Shown piece by piece: positions 26,031 through 34,711 of a DNA stretch of 64,000 nt; position 1 is the stretch's first letter, and each line of letters opens with the position of its first letter. Source of the stretch: CBDHCC01 sp965219235 (GTDB lineage Bacteria > Pseudomonadota > Alphaproteobacteria > Sphingomonadales > Sphingomonadaceae). Location of the stretch: assembly GCA_965219235.1 (NCBI GenBank), contig OZ244721.1, positions 2,542,001 through 2,606,000 on the forward strand, written 5' to 3'. The notes beneath the pieces were generated by a model that saw nothing but the letters and a program-made list of their open reading frames with translations, searched no databases and was not told where the DNA came from. Both the position numbers and the translations under genes were made by a program.

Positions 26031-26866
26031 TCCTCCTCCTCGGCCAGCCCGGCCTCGACCCGTTCGCGCTGGCCGATCAGCGCGATGACGGCCGCCGCCG
26101 TCTCCTCGATCGAGCGGCGGGTGACGTCGATCACCGGCACGTCGGCGTCGGCGAACAGCCGGCGGGCATAGGCCACCTCGCGCGCGACCACCTCGGGCGA
26201 GACATAGTCGGTCTCGGCGCGCTCGTTGAGGGAGAGCAGCCGGTTGCGGCGGATCTGGATCAGCCGGTCGGGGCTGGTGGTCAGTCCGACCACCAGCGGA
26301 TGGTCGAGCGTGAACAGGTGCGCGGGCGGCGGCGACTCCGGCACGACCGGGATGTTCGCGACCCGGTAGCCGCGATTGGCGAGATAGATCGCGGTGGGCG
26401 TCTTGGACGTGCGCGACACGCCGGCCAGCACGATGTCCGCCTGCTCCCAATTGTCGGGCTGCAGGCCGTCGTCGTGCGCGATGGTGAACTGGATCGCCTC
26501 CACCCGGTCGAAATAGGCCGCGTCGAGCGAGTGCTGGCGGCCCGACCGCCCGGTCGCCTCGCGGCCCAGCAGCTCCGACAGCCGGTCGATCACCGGGTCG
26601 AGCACGCTCACCGTCGGCACGCCGACGGTCTTGGCGCGGCGTTCCAGCGTGGCGCGGGTGTCGGGATTGACGATCGTGAACAGCACCAGGCCGGGATTGG
26701 CGGCGATGTCGTCCATCACCCGGTCGAGCTGCGCGGGCGAGCGGATCATCGGCCAGAAGTGCCGCGTGACCTCCGTCCCCTCGAACTGCGCGAGCGCCGC
26801 CTTGGCCAGGCCCTCCAGCGTCTCGCCGGTGGAGTCGGACAGCAGATGGAGGTGCAGGGGCGGCAC
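26027..26866 (-). CDS. ppsR: Pyruvate, phosphate dikinase regulatory protein (bifunctional kinase/pyrophosphorylase)
   Basis: The 279-residue protein matches the DUF299 family that controls pyruvate phosphate dikinase or PEP synthase by threonine phosphorylation and dephosphorylation. It has LLSDSTGETLEGLAKA at the start, AGVSRTSKTPTAIYLA as the P-loop-like motif, and VIDVTRRSIEETAA near the end. GTG at 26866 was chosen because GGGAG lies 7 bp upstream and the family starts here. First gene of the left-going operon from the origin. Confidence 0.94.
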   Translation of the reverse strand: MPPLHLHLLSDSTGETLEGLAKAALAQFEGTEVTRHFWPMIRSPAQLDRVMDDIAANPGLVLFTIVNPDTRATLERRAKTVGVPTVSVLDPVIDRLSELLGREATGRSGRQHSLDAAYFDRVEAIQFTIAHDDGLQPDNWEQADIVLAGVSRTSKTPTAIYLANRGYRVANIPVVPESPPPAHLFTLDHPLVVGLTTSPDRLIQIRRNRLLSLNERAETDYVSPEVVAREVAYARRLFADADVPVIDVTRRSIEETAAAVIALIGQRERVEAGLAEEEE

Positions 26867-27159
26867 GGGGTCTCCCGAAGCAGAAGTCTGTGGACAACCG
26901 CTAGGACAAGTCGGGGGAGAACGCCACGCGGCCCATCCCTCCCCCCGGTCCCGCCGGCCATCCACAGGCCATCCACAGCCCGCGCGATCCGTCCACAGGC
27001 TGTGGACAGCGGGGACGATCGGCGGGACTCGCCGCGTCCTCAGCCGGGCGTGGAGTCAAGCTGTGGGCGATGGGCGCACGGGATGTGCCATCCCGTTCCC
27101 GACCCACCCTTCTACAAGAACAACTGAATCTCTCTATTGAGTCTGTTAAGGGGGCGGCG
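26867..27159. other. oriC: Probable chromosomal replication origin (oriC), between ppsR and hemE
   Basis: This 293-bp gap divides left-going ppsR-maf-aroE-coaE from right-going hemE. In Caulobacter and Rickettsia the origin lies beside hemE. It holds six TGTGGA-type sequences similar to DnaA boxes (26889-27070), four GANTC sites (27026, 27053, 27126, 27139) and an AT-rich stretch at 27112-27151 that could be the unwinding element. Genes on both sides read away from it, and parS sites and parAB lie nearby. No box is a perfect TTATCCACA match. hemE's promoter and ribosome site must also lie here. The location is inferred; no skew was calculated. Confidence 0.8.
26889..27070. repeat. DnaA-box-like array
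   Basis: TGTGGACAA (26889-26897), CCATCCACA (26958-26966), CCATCCACA (26969-26977, one helical turn further), CCGTCCACA (26989-26997), TGTGGACAG (27001-27009) and TGTGGGCGA (27062-27070). The pair at 26991-27007 forms a perfect inverted repeat, GTCCACAG-G-CTGTGGAC. Each differs from TTATCCACA by one to three bases, and all but the last keep the TCCACA core. Confidence 0.7.
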
Positions 27160-28200
27160 ATGACGCGATCCCCCGCCCCGCTCCTCGCCACGCTCGCCGG
27201 CGAGGTGCGCGACCCCCCGCCCTTCTGGATGATGCGCCAGGCCGGGCGCTACCTGCCCGAATACCGCGCGTTGCGGGTCGAGAAGGGCGGCTTCCTGGCG
27301 CTCGCCACCGATCCGGAGGCCGCCGCGGAGGTGACGCTGCAGCCGGTGCGCCGCTTCGCCATGGACGGCGCGATCCTGTTCTCCGACATCCTGATGGTCC
27401 CTTGGGCGATGGGGCAGGCGCTGTGGTTCGAGGCGGGCGAGGGGCCGCGCCTGGCCCCGCCGCTGGCCGACGCGGCGCTCGACGATCTGACCCCCGCCCG
27501 CGAGCGGCTGGCGCCCGTCTACGCCACCGTGGAGCGCGTCGTGGCCGCGCTGCCGCCGGGCGTCGCCATGCTGGGCTTCGCGGGCTCGCCCTGGACGGTG
27601 GCGACCTACATGGTCGCGGGGAGCGGATCGAAGGACCAGGCGGATGCGCGGGCGATGGCCTACCGGGAGCCGGAGCGCTTCGCGCGGCTGATCGACGCCA
27701 TCGTGGAGCTCACCGTCGCCTATCTGCTTGGCCAGATCGCGGCGGGCGTGGAGGCGGTGCAGCTGTTCGACAGCTGGGCGGGCAGCCTGTCGCCGGAGCA
27801 GTTCGACCGCTGGGTGGTGGCGCCCAACCGCGTGATCGTGGAGCGCCTGCACGCCGAGGCCCCGGGCGTGCCGGTGATCGGCTTTCCCAAGGGCGCGGGC
27901 GCCAAGCTCGTCCGCTACGCGCGCGAGGTGGGCGCGGACGCGATCGGCCTGGACGAGACGATCGACCCGGAGTGGGCCGACGCGGCGCTGCCGAAGGGCC
28001 TGCCGGTGCAGGGCAATCTCGACCCCATGCTGCTGCTCGCCGGCGGCGACGCGCTGGACGCGGGCGTGGCGCGCATCCGCCGCGCGCTCCGCCACCGCCC
28101 GCACGTCTTCAACCTGGGCCACGGCATCTCGCAGCACACGCCGGTGGCCCATGTCGAGCGGTTGATCGCGGCCGTGCGCGCGCCTCTGGCGCACGCTTGA
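27160..28200 (+). CDS. hemE: Uroporphyrinogen decarboxylase
   Basis: The 346-residue enzyme removes four carboxyl groups from uroporphyrinogen III to give coproporphyrinogen III in haem synthesis. Signatures: PPFWMMRQAGRYLPEYR (first family motif), GFAGSPWTVATYM, QLFDSWAG and NLGHGISQHTP. ATG at 27160 follows a purine-rich AAGGGGG ribosome site and fits the family start. It is followed by hemJ, another haem-pathway gene. Confidence 0.97.
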   Translation: MTRSPAPLLATLAGEVRDPPPFWMMRQAGRYLPEYRALRVEKGGFLALATDPEAAAEVTLQPVRRFAMDGAILFSDILMVPWAMGQALWFEAGEGPRLAPPLADAALDDLTPARERLAPVYATVERVVAALPPGVAMLGFAGSPWTVATYMVAGSGSKDQADARAMAYREPERFARLIDAIVELTVAYLLGQIAAGVEAVQLFDSWAGSLSPEQFDRWVVAPNRVIVERLHAEAPGVPVIGFPKGAGAKLVRYAREVGADAIGLDETIDPEWADAALPKGLPVQGNLDPMLLLAGGDALDAGVARIRRALRHRPHVFNLGHGISQHTPVAHVERLIAAVRAPLAHA

Positions 28201-28243
28201 ACAACCGCGCGCGCCGTCCCATGGAGGCGGCGAAGGAGACCGC

Positions 28244-28705
28244 ATGACCGGCTATCTCGGTGAACTCTATCCCTGGGCGAAGGCCGCCCACCTGATCTTC
28301 GTCATCTACTGGATCGCGGGGTTGTTCCTGCTGCCGCGCTACTACGTCTACCATCAGGAGGCCGTCGCCGGATCGGACGAGGCGGCGCGCTGGATCGAGC
28401 GCGAGGGCAAGCTCAGGCGCATCATCCTGACCCCCTCGATGATCGCGGTGTGGCTCCTGGGGATCGCGCTGGCGCTCAACTGGGGCCTGTCGCCGGGCGA
28501 CGCGCTGGGTCCGGTGGGTTGGCTCCACACCAAGATCCTCCTGGTGATCGGCCTCAGCGCCTATCACGGCTGGCTGGTCGCCTATGGCCGCCGGCTGGCG
28601 GGCGGGCGACCGGGAGTCAGCGGGCGCGCGCTGCGCCTGTTGAACGAGGTGCCCGGCGTGGCGGTGGCGATCATCGTCGTGCTGGCGATCGTCAAGCCGT
28701 TCTAG
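28244..28705 (+). CDS. hemJ: Protoporphyrinogen IX oxidase HemJ
   Basis: The 153-residue membrane protein has four predicted helices and the family pattern YPWAKAAHLIFVIYWIAG with a conserved His, LPRYYVYH, WLHTKILLV and SAYHGWLVAYGR. HemJ oxidises protoporphyrinogen IX in many alphaproteobacteria that lack HemG and HemY. It has a GGAG-type ribosome site and lies 43 bp after hemE, so both probably share an mRNA. Confidence 0.92.
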   Translation: MTGYLGELYPWAKAAHLIFVIYWIAGLFLLPRYYVYHQEAVAGSDEAARWIEREGKLRRIILTPSMIAVWLLGIALALNWGLSPGDALGPVGWLHTKILLVIGLSAYHGWLVAYGRRLAGGRPGVSGRALRLLNEVPGVAVAIIVVLAIVKPF

Positions 28706-28807
28706 AAGGGGGCCACCACGACCGTCCAGCCAAACCGGAACGCGGCTTCGACACGCTCGGCCTGGACGGAGGAAAAGCGAAAGATGGTTCCTGGCCCCTT
28801 TCCCATC

Positions 28808-28822
28808 GTTCCCGGCCTGTTC
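28808..28822 (+). promoter_or_regulatory. LexA (SOS) box upstream of mmcB
   Basis: GTTC-N7-GTTC is an exact match to the alphaproteobacterial LexA operator, read as GTTCCCGGCCTGTTC. It ends 12 bp before the chosen mmcB start, so LexA would block transcription or early elongation there. Confidence 0.8.
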
Positions 28823-28834
28823 TACAACCCCCCG

Positions 28835-29329
28835 ATGACCGCCGCCGCCCAGCCCCTCCATCCTCCGCTGACCGGCGCCGACGTCTGCCGCTCGATCGGG
28901 CGGCTGATGATGGCGCGGGGGCTGGCGTCGCTCCACGAGGTGCCGGTGCCCGGCGGGCGGCGGGTCGACCTGATGGCGGTGTCGGCCAAGGGCGAGATCG
29001 TGGTGGTGGAGATCAAGGTGTCGCGCGCCGACCTGCTGGGCGATCGCAAGTGGACGGAGTACCTGCCCTGGTGCGACCGCTTCTACTGGGCGCTGGCGGA
29101 CGGGCTGGACGCCGGTCCGCTGGACGGCGAGGACTATCGGCCGGACCGCGTCGGCCTGATCCGCGCCGACCGCTACGAGGCCGCGGTGGTGCGCGAGGCG
29201 CGCTGCGTTCCGCTGCCGGCGGCGCGGCGCAAGGCCCAGACGCTGCGCTTCGCCACCCGCGCCGCCAGCCGGCTGCAGCTGCGCGAGGACGAGGGGCTGG
29301 CCGGACTGGTGGCGACGGCGGGGTTCTGA
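28835..29329 (+). CDS. mmcB: MmcB-family DNA repair protein
   Basis: The 164-residue protein has the family's nuclease-like core RRVDLMAVSAKGEIVVVEIK, SRADLLGDRKWTEYL and CDRFYWALADG. Asp, Glu and Lys are placed as in PD-(D/E)XK enzymes. MmcB in Caulobacter is SOS-regulated and contributes to mitomycin C resistance. The ATG at 28835 was chosen because an upstream in-frame start would put the LexA box inside the gene. The box supports SOS control here too. Confidence 0.88.
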   Translation: MTAAAQPLHPPLTGADVCRSIGRLMMARGLASLHEVPVPGGRRVDLMAVSAKGEIVVVEIKVSRADLLGDRKWTEYLPWCDRFYWALADGLDAGPLDGEDYRPDRVGLIRADRYEAAVVREARCVPLPAARRKAQTLRFATRAASRLQLREDEGLAGLVATAGF

Positions 29330-29363
29330 CCTCGCCCGTGGAGAGGGGAGACGCGCCTGCTCC

Positions 29364-29975
29364 CTACAGCGACGGCCCGAAGACCGGCTTGTCCGGCTTG
29401 GGCGCGGCCGGCGCGTCGAGCAGTTCGACGAGCTCGCCGTTGCGCCCCTCGCGCAGCGCATAGTCGCGCGCCGACAGGCCGGCGACCGAGTCGGTGCGCG
29501 CCGGATCGGCGCCCGCCGCGACCAGTCGGCGCACCATGTCCGGCTGGCGCAGCTGGACCGCGCGGATCAGCGGCGTCTCGCCCCGGCGGTTCGGTTCGTC
29601 GACGCGCGCGCCGCCCGCGATCAGCCGGTCGACGCCGGCGGGAAAGTCGAGCATCACCGCCAGCATCAGCGGCGTGGTGCCCTCGTGGTCGCCGATGTTC
29701 GGATTGGCGCCGCGATAGAGCAGGAATCCGATCCACTGCTCGTTCTTGGCGCGCGTGACGATGTGCAGCGCGGTCTCCCCGGTCGAGCGGTCGCGGCTGT
29801 TGACGACCTGGCCCGGCTCGCCGAGCATCCGCGTCACCTCCCCGCCGTCGGCCTTCTTCACCGCCTCCAGGAAGGCGTAGCCGGGCGAGGTCTGCGCCTG
29901 GGCGGAGAGCGCGGTGGGGGCGGCGAGCGCGGCCGGCGCGGCGACGACGAGCAGGGCGGCGAGTGTGCGGGTCAT
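29364..29975 (-). CDS. Exported ankyrin-repeat protein
   Basis: The 203-residue protein has a signal peptide (MTRTLAALLVVAAPAALAAP, cleavage near 25) and about four ankyrin repeats, shown by TGETALHIVTRAKNEQWIGF, EGTTPLMLAVM, RGETPLIRAVQLRQ and LSARDYALREG. It probably acts in the periplasm through protein binding. Its partner is unknown. It stands alone between convergent mmcB and the divergent sco gene. Confidence 0.9.
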   Translation of the reverse strand: MTRTLAALLVVAAPAALAAPTALSAQAQTSPGYAFLEAVKKADGGEVTRMLGEPGQVVNSRDRSTGETALHIVTRAKNEQWIGFLLYRGANPNIGDHEGTTPLMLAVMLDFPAGVDRLIAGGARVDEPNRRGETPLIRAVQLRQPDMVRRLVAAGADPARTDSVAGLSARDYALREGRNGELVELLDAPAAPKPDKPVFGPSL

Positions 29976-30034
29976 GGCGCGTCCATCCGGTCCAACGATC
30001 GCGTCCCACCTAGCAAAGCTTGGGTGAACGCGCC

Positions 30035-30634
30035 ATGTCGCTCGTCATGAAGATCGCCGCCCTCCTCCCGCTCCTGCTGATGGCCGCCTGCCAGTCGGAC
30101 ACCGCCGCGCCCGGCGAGCCGCCGCTGGCCGGCGCGCGGATGGGCGGGCCGTTCGCGCTGGTGGACGGGGACGGCCGGACGGTCACCGACGCCGACTTCA
30201 AGGGGCGCTATCGCCTGATGTACTTCGGCTACACCTTCTGCCCGGACGTGTGCCCCACCTCGCTCGCCAGGCTGATGGCCGGCTATCGCGACCTCGCGCG
30301 CGCGCATCCCGAACAGGCGGCGAAGCTGCAGCCGATCTTCGTCACCGTCGATCCGGAGCGCGACACGCCCGCGGCGGTCAAGCGGTACGCCGCCAATTTC
30401 GACCCGCATCTGCTGGGCCTCACCGGCTCGCCCGAGACGATCGCGGCGGTGTCGAAGGAATATGGCGTCGGCGCCACGAAGGAGACCGTGGAGGGGTCGA
30501 GCGAGTATCTGATGACCCATTCCGACCTGGCCGTGCTCTACGGTCCGCAAGGGCAGCCGATCACCACGATCGCCAAGGACGACGCGACCCCGCCCGCCGC
30601 GATCGCCGCCCAGCTGGCGCGATGGATCCGGTGA
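30035..30634 (+). CDS. SCO1/SenC-family copper chaperone lipoprotein
   Basis: The 199-residue protein has a lipoprotein signal (lipobox LMAAC) and a thioredoxin-like fold. The copper ligands Cys69 and Cys73 (CPDVC) and His162 (MTHSD) are present. SCO proteins help insert the CuA centre of cytochrome c oxidase. ATG at 30035 gives a proper signal peptide; an in-frame TTG at 30020 only adds five residues. Its stop overlaps the next gene. Confidence 0.95.
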   Translation: MSLVMKIAALLPLLLMAACQSDTAAPGEPPLAGARMGGPFALVDGDGRTVTDADFKGRYRLMYFGYTFCPDVCPTSLARLMAGYRDLARAHPEQAAKLQPIFVTVDPERDTPAAVKRYAANFDPHLLGLTGSPETIAAVSKEYGVGATKETVEGSSEYLMTHSDLAVLYGPQGQPITTIAKDDATPPAAIAAQLARWIR

Positions 30635-31062
30635 GCGACGCCTGGTGGGACCGGGTGCCGCTGGAGCGCATGGATCGCGGCCAGTGGGAGGCGGTGTGCG
30701 ACGGCTGCGGCCGCTGCTGCCTGCACAAGATCCAGGACGCCGACACCGGCGCGGTCACGCTGACCAACGTCGCCTGCCGCCTGCTCGACGAGACGACGGC
30801 GCGGTGCACCGACTATCGCCGGCGCAAGGCGCTGGTGCCCGACTGCGTGCGGCTGACGCCGGCGAAGCTGCCGACGGTGGACTGGCTGCCGGCGAGCTGC
30901 GCCTACCGCCGGCTGGACGAGGGGCGCGGCCTGCCCGACTGGCACCCGCTGGTCACCGGCGATCCCGGCAGCGCGCGGGCGGCCGGCGCCACGGTCGCGG
31001 GGAAGGTGATCTCCGAGGTTCGCGCCGGGCCGCTGGAGGACCATCTCGTCGATGCGCTCTGA
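30631..31062 (+). CDS. YcgN-family cysteine cluster protein
   Basis: The 143-residue UPF0260/YkgJ-type protein has CDGCGRCC near residue 26 and further cysteines in NVACRLL, ARCTDY, PDCVRL and ASCAY, the pattern of an iron-sulfur or zinc cluster. GTG at 30631 overlaps the sco stop by 4 bp; an ATG at 30622 is an equally possible start. It overlaps the next gene by 11 bp. Function in the cell is unknown. Confidence 0.9.
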   Translation: MSDAWWDRVPLERMDRGQWEAVCDGCGRCCLHKIQDADTGAVTLTNVACRLLDETTARCTDYRRRKALVPDCVRLTPAKLPTVDWLPASCAYRRLDEGRGLPDWHPLVTGDPGSARAAGATVAGKVISEVRAGPLEDHLVDAL

Positions 31063-31759
31063 GGCGTTGAGCGTGGATGGCGTGGCCTGGCGGATCGACG
31101 TGGTGCGCCATCCCACCGCGCGGCGGGTGACGCTGCGGCTGGTCGACTGGGAGCCGGCGGTGCGCCTCACGCTGCCCCGCCGCGCGCCGCTCCGGCCCGC
31201 GCTCGCCTGGGCGCGCGGGCAGGGGCCGGCGGTGCGGCGGCTGGCGGCGGCGCGCCCGATCGCGCGGCCCTTCCGCGACGGCGCGGCGCTGCCGCTGGAG
31301 GGGCGCGAGGTGGCGATCCGGCACGATCCCGCCGCGCGCGGCGTCGCGCTGGACGATCCGGTGCGGGTCGGTGGGCGGGTGGACGAGCTGTCGCACCGCC
31401 TGCACCGCGCGCTCAAGGCGGAGGCGCGCCGCCGGCTGACCGCCGAGACGCTGGCGATGGCGGAGCGCCACGGGCTGGCGGTGACCTCCGTCGGGATCGG
31501 CGACCCGTCGGGCCGCTGGGGCAGCTGTTCGGCGGCCGGCGGCGTGCGCTACAGCTGGCGGCTGATCCTGATGCCGGCGTCCGTGCGCCGCGCCATCGTC
31601 GCGCACGAGCTGGCGCACCGCACCCATCTCGACCATTCGCCCGCGTTCCACCGCGAGGCGGAGCGCCTGCTGGGCGGCCCCCACGGCCCGGCGCGCGCGT
31701 GGCTGCGCGCCCACGGCCGCGCGCTGCACGGGGTCGGGCGGGAGGCTTCGACAGGCTGA
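31052..31759 (+). CDS. YgjP-like / SprT-like zinc metallopeptidase (DUF45)
   Basis: The 235-residue protein ends in a zinc metallopeptidase motif, H185ELAH189, followed by HLDHSPAFH with a third ligand. Upstream are GRWGSCSAAGGVRYSWRLIL and the N-terminal strand domain typical of the DUF45/YgjP family. Soluble, no signal peptide. The start overlaps the upstream gene, so the three genes sco, ycgN-like and this one form one transcript. Confidence 0.92.
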   Translation: MRSEALSVDGVAWRIDVVRHPTARRVTLRLVDWEPAVRLTLPRRAPLRPALAWARGQGPAVRRLAAARPIARPFRDGAALPLEGREVAIRHDPAARGVALDDPVRVGGRVDELSHRLHRALKAEARRRLTAETLAMAERHGLAVTSVGIGDPSGRWGSCSAAGGVRYSWRLILMPASVRRAIVAHELAHRTHLDHSPAFHREAERLLGGPHGPARAWLRAHGRALHGVGREASTG

Positions 31760-31842
31760 TTGCGTCGTTTGCAGACCCGACCGGCTAACGTCGGCGGGTG
31801 GGAAGCGGTGGTTCCAATCCTATCGTGCTCTCACCACCACTC

Positions 31843-32116
31843 CCGCTCGTCCTGACCCTGTCGAAGGACGCACAAAGGGCTCAGCCGCGGCGACCGCCGG
31901 ACGTGCCCTGCCCAACGTCCCCTTCGACAAGCTCAGGACAGGCTTCGACAGGCTCAGGACGAGCGGATCGGGGTTGGGGAGTTCGACGTCCGCCCTCCCG
32001 TTGGAAGCGGTCGGAGCGAAACGGTGGGTTCGCAAACGACACAATCGCCTCGTCGAAGGGCCGGTGGGCATCGAGGATCGGGCGGACGCGGGCTCCGACA
32101 GGCTCAGTCCGAGCGG
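31843..32116. repeat. Interspersed repeat cluster (GACAGGCTCAGGACGAGCGG family)
   Basis: This fills most of the gap 31760-32126 between convergent genes. It contains several direct and inverted copies of GACAGGCTCAGGACGAGCGG. 31871-31910 is the exact inverse of 23850-23889. A segment near 31966-31997 (GGATCGGGGTTGGGGAGTTC and on) recurs near 56438-56469. No gene is seen in the gap. Confidence 0.85.
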
Positions 32117-32126
32117 TGGGTGGTGG

Positions 32127-34367
32127 CTATGGCTGTGGCCGCGACTCCGCCGTCGCCGGCCGCGCGCGGGGCGGCGGGGTGAGGATGCGGGCGGTCGAGC
32201 CCTGCTGGCCGTCGCGCGGCGGCAGGGGTGCCGGCGGCGGCACGGTGGGGGGCTGGCGGCGCGGCGCGTCGATGGTTGGACGCGCCGGCGGATCGCGCGG
32301 GTCCGCCGGCGGCGCGTCGCGCGGACCGGGCGCGGGCCGCGCGCCGGTCACCCGGTCGATCCAGTCCTGGTCGAGCACCGGCGCGTCGCGGCCGGGTGGC
32401 GGCTGCGGCCGGTCGACGATCAGCCCGCCCTGGCCGTCCGGCGCCGGCGCGCCGTCGTCGCCATAGGGCTCCGTGTCCGGCTCGCCCAGATAGGCGTCGT
32501 CGGGCTCCTCCAGCTGCCACTCGGGCAGCGTCACCTGGGTGCGGAAGGGCTGGACCGGGCGGCCGGCGACCGCCTGGCGCATGTAGCTCGCCCAGGCCCG
32601 CGCCGGGGCCGTCCCGCCCTGCAGCCCCGGCACGGGCCGCGCGTCGTCGCGTCCCATCCATACGCCGGTCGTCAGCCCCGAGGAGAAGCCGATGAACCAG
32701 CCGTCCTTGTTGGACGTCGTGGTGCCGGTCTTGCCCGCCACCGGCCGGCCGATCTGCGCCGCCCGGCCCGATCCGGTGGCGACCGCGGTCTGGAGGAGGT
32801 CGGTCATCTGCGCCGCGACATAGTCGGCGACCAGTGTGCGCGGCTCGTCCGCCTCGTGCCGGTAGAGCTCCTCGCCGGTGTCGGCGACGACCCGGGTGAT
32901 GCCGTAGGGGGTGACCGCGTGGCCGTCCGCGCTGACGGCGGCGTAGGCGCGGGTCATGTCGAGCAGGTGCGCCTCCGACGAGCCCAGCACCATCGACGGC
33001 TGGGTGCCGACCGGCGTGGTGACGCCGAAGCGCCGCGCCATCGACGCGACGGTGGAGAAGCCGACCTGCTGCCCGATGCGCGCGGCGACGCTGTTGATGG
33101 AATAGGCGAACGCGGTGCGCAGCGACACCGGGCCGGAGAACCGGCCGGACGAGTTGCGCGGGCTCCAGCCGGCGATGGTGATCGGCGCGTCCTTGACCAC
33201 GTCCTCCGGTTTGAACCCGTCCTCGAGCGCGGCGAGATAGACGAACAGCTTGAACGACGATCCCGGCTGGCGCAGCGCCTGCGTCGCGCGGTTGTAGTTC
33301 GAGCGGACGTAATCGGTGCCGCCGACCATCGCGCGCACCGCGCCGTCCTGTTCCAGGCTGACGAGCGCGCCCTGCGCGCCCTTCGGCACGCCGGCGGCGA
33401 CCGCGCGCGTGCCTTCCGCCTGCAGCTTGGGATCGAGCGTCGTCCAGACCTCCAGATTGGCGGTGGTGGGCTCGACCAGCGTGTCGAGCTGCGGCAGCGC
33501 CCAGTCGGTGAAATAGCGCACCGAGTTCTGGTTGGGCTGCGGCGCCAGGCGGACCTCGGCGGGCTCCGCCATGGCGGCGGTCGCGGGGCTGATGACGCCG
33601 TTCGCCGCCATCGCGTTCAGCACCACCTGGCTGCGCCCGATCGCCGCGGCCACGTCGGCGGTGGGCGAGTAGTTGGAGGGCGCCTTGACCAGCCCCGCGA
33701 TGATCGCCGCCTCGCCCAGGCTGAGCTCGCGCGCGGAGTGGGAGAAGAACAGCCGGCTGGCCGCGTCGATGCCGTAGGCGCCGCCGCCGAAATAGACCTT
33801 GTTGAGATAGAGCTCCAGGATCTCGCGCTTGGAGAGCTTGAGCTCGAGCGCCATCGCCAGCACCGCCTCGCGCAGCTTGCGGCTGACCGAATAGCTGTTG
33901 GACAGGAACAGGTTGCGCGCCAGCTGCTGGGTGATGGTCGACGCGCCCTCCAGCCGGCGGTCCGATCCGCGCCACCAGCCGCGCGCGGCGCGCCAGGTCG
34001 CGCGCGCCAGGCCCACGGGGTCGATGCCCGGATGGCGGTAGAAGCGGCGGTCCTCGACCGACAGCATGGCGTCGATCATCACCGGCGGGATGTCGGGATA
34101 TTCGATCCACTCGCCGGGCGTCGGGCCGATCGCGAGCAGCTTCGCCCCGTCCGCGCCGCGCACGGTGATCGACTGCTGCCCGGTGCGCGTCGCGCGCAAG
34201 GTCGGGTAGTCGCGCATCTCGGAGTACGCGATGCCCACCATCACGGCCAGCGCGGCGGCGGCGACCAGCGCCAGCCCCAGGCCGAGCTTGACGAGATTGC
34301 CGAGCGTGCGGAGGGCCGGCCGGCCCTTGGGCTTGGCCTTGCGGCGGGCAGGGCGGGGCGTGGCCAT
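32127..34367 (-). CDS. Penicillin-binding protein 1A family (bifunctional class A PBP)
   Basis: The 746-residue peptidoglycan synthase has a basic N-tail, one transmembrane helix (about 26-48), a GT51 glycosyltransferase domain with EDRRFYRHPGID and GASTITQQLARNLFL, and a transpeptidase domain with Ser in PGSSFKL (about 368), SIN and KTGTT (about 543). A Pro/Asp-rich tail of about 130 residues follows. ATG at 34367 was chosen because it precedes the basic ARRKAKPKGR segment; in-frame codons further upstream fall in a repeat. Confidence 0.96.
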   Translation of the reverse strand: MATPRPARRKAKPKGRPALRTLGNLVKLGLGLALVAAAALAVMVGIAYSEMRDYPTLRATRTGQQSITVRGADGAKLLAIGPTPGEWIEYPDIPPVMIDAMLSVEDRRFYRHPGIDPVGLARATWRAARGWWRGSDRRLEGASTITQQLARNLFLSNSYSVSRKLREAVLAMALELKLSKREILELYLNKVYFGGGAYGIDAASRLFFSHSARELSLGEAAIIAGLVKAPSNYSPTADVAAAIGRSQVVLNAMAANGVISPATAAMAEPAEVRLAPQPNQNSVRYFTDWALPQLDTLVEPTTANLEVWTTLDPKLQAEGTRAVAAGVPKGAQGALVSLEQDGAVRAMVGGTDYVRSNYNRATQALRQPGSSFKLFVYLAALEDGFKPEDVVKDAPITIAGWSPRNSSGRFSGPVSLRTAFAYSINSVAARIGQQVGFSTVASMARRFGVTTPVGTQPSMVLGSSEAHLLDMTRAYAAVSADGHAVTPYGITRVVADTGEELYRHEADEPRTLVADYVAAQMTDLLQTAVATGSGRAAQIGRPVAGKTGTTTSNKDGWFIGFSSGLTTGVWMGRDDARPVPGLQGGTAPARAWASYMRQAVAGRPVQPFRTQVTLPEWQLEEPDDAYLGEPDTEPYGDDGAPAPDGQGGLIVDRPQPPPGRDAPVLDQDWIDRVTGARPAPGPRDAPPADPRDPPARPTIDAPRRQPPTVPPPAPLPPRDGQQGSTARILTPPPRARPATAESRPQP

Positions 34368-34485
34368 GGGCGGCGCGGACGCTAGCGGCGGGCGGGGGCG
34401 CTCACAAGGGGGCGCTCCATGGCGGTGCCTCGATTTGAAATCGCCTGCGTGTGGTCCGCTGTGGGAATGTGCGGTCGCCGCATGA

Positions 34486-34620
34486 GCCCTCTCTCCTTCA
34501 GGGGAGAGGGTTGGGAGAGGGGAGCGATATGGCGACCGGGGTCGCGCTGGCCGGTCGCGGTCCCCTCTCCTTCCGCCACCTGCGGCGGCTCCCTCCTCTC
34601 CCCTGAAGGGAGAGGGCTGC
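34486..34620. repeat. Palindromic repeat (CCTTCAGGGGAGAGGG family), copy 1
   Basis: Inverted pair between PBP1A and dnaQ with cores CCTTCAGGGGAGAGGGTTGG and its reverse at the far end, and a smaller inner hairpin at CCGCCACCTGCGGCGG. The divergent promoters of both genes must share the 34368-34711 gap. The same element recurs at 38192, 42534 and, in part, 44585. Confidence 0.88.
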
Positions 34621-34711
34621 GATGTCCGCTCCAGGTCGCACTCCCCGGGCTTGCCTCGGGAAGGATCGTTCATCGCTTGCCCGCCACCCGTCCCCGTCGC
34701 ATAACCGGCCC

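Noticed and set aside
30020..30034. Earlier TTG start for the SCO gene
   Set aside because: It adds a charged GERA segment before the lipoprotein signal; the ATG at 30035 gives a normal signal peptide.
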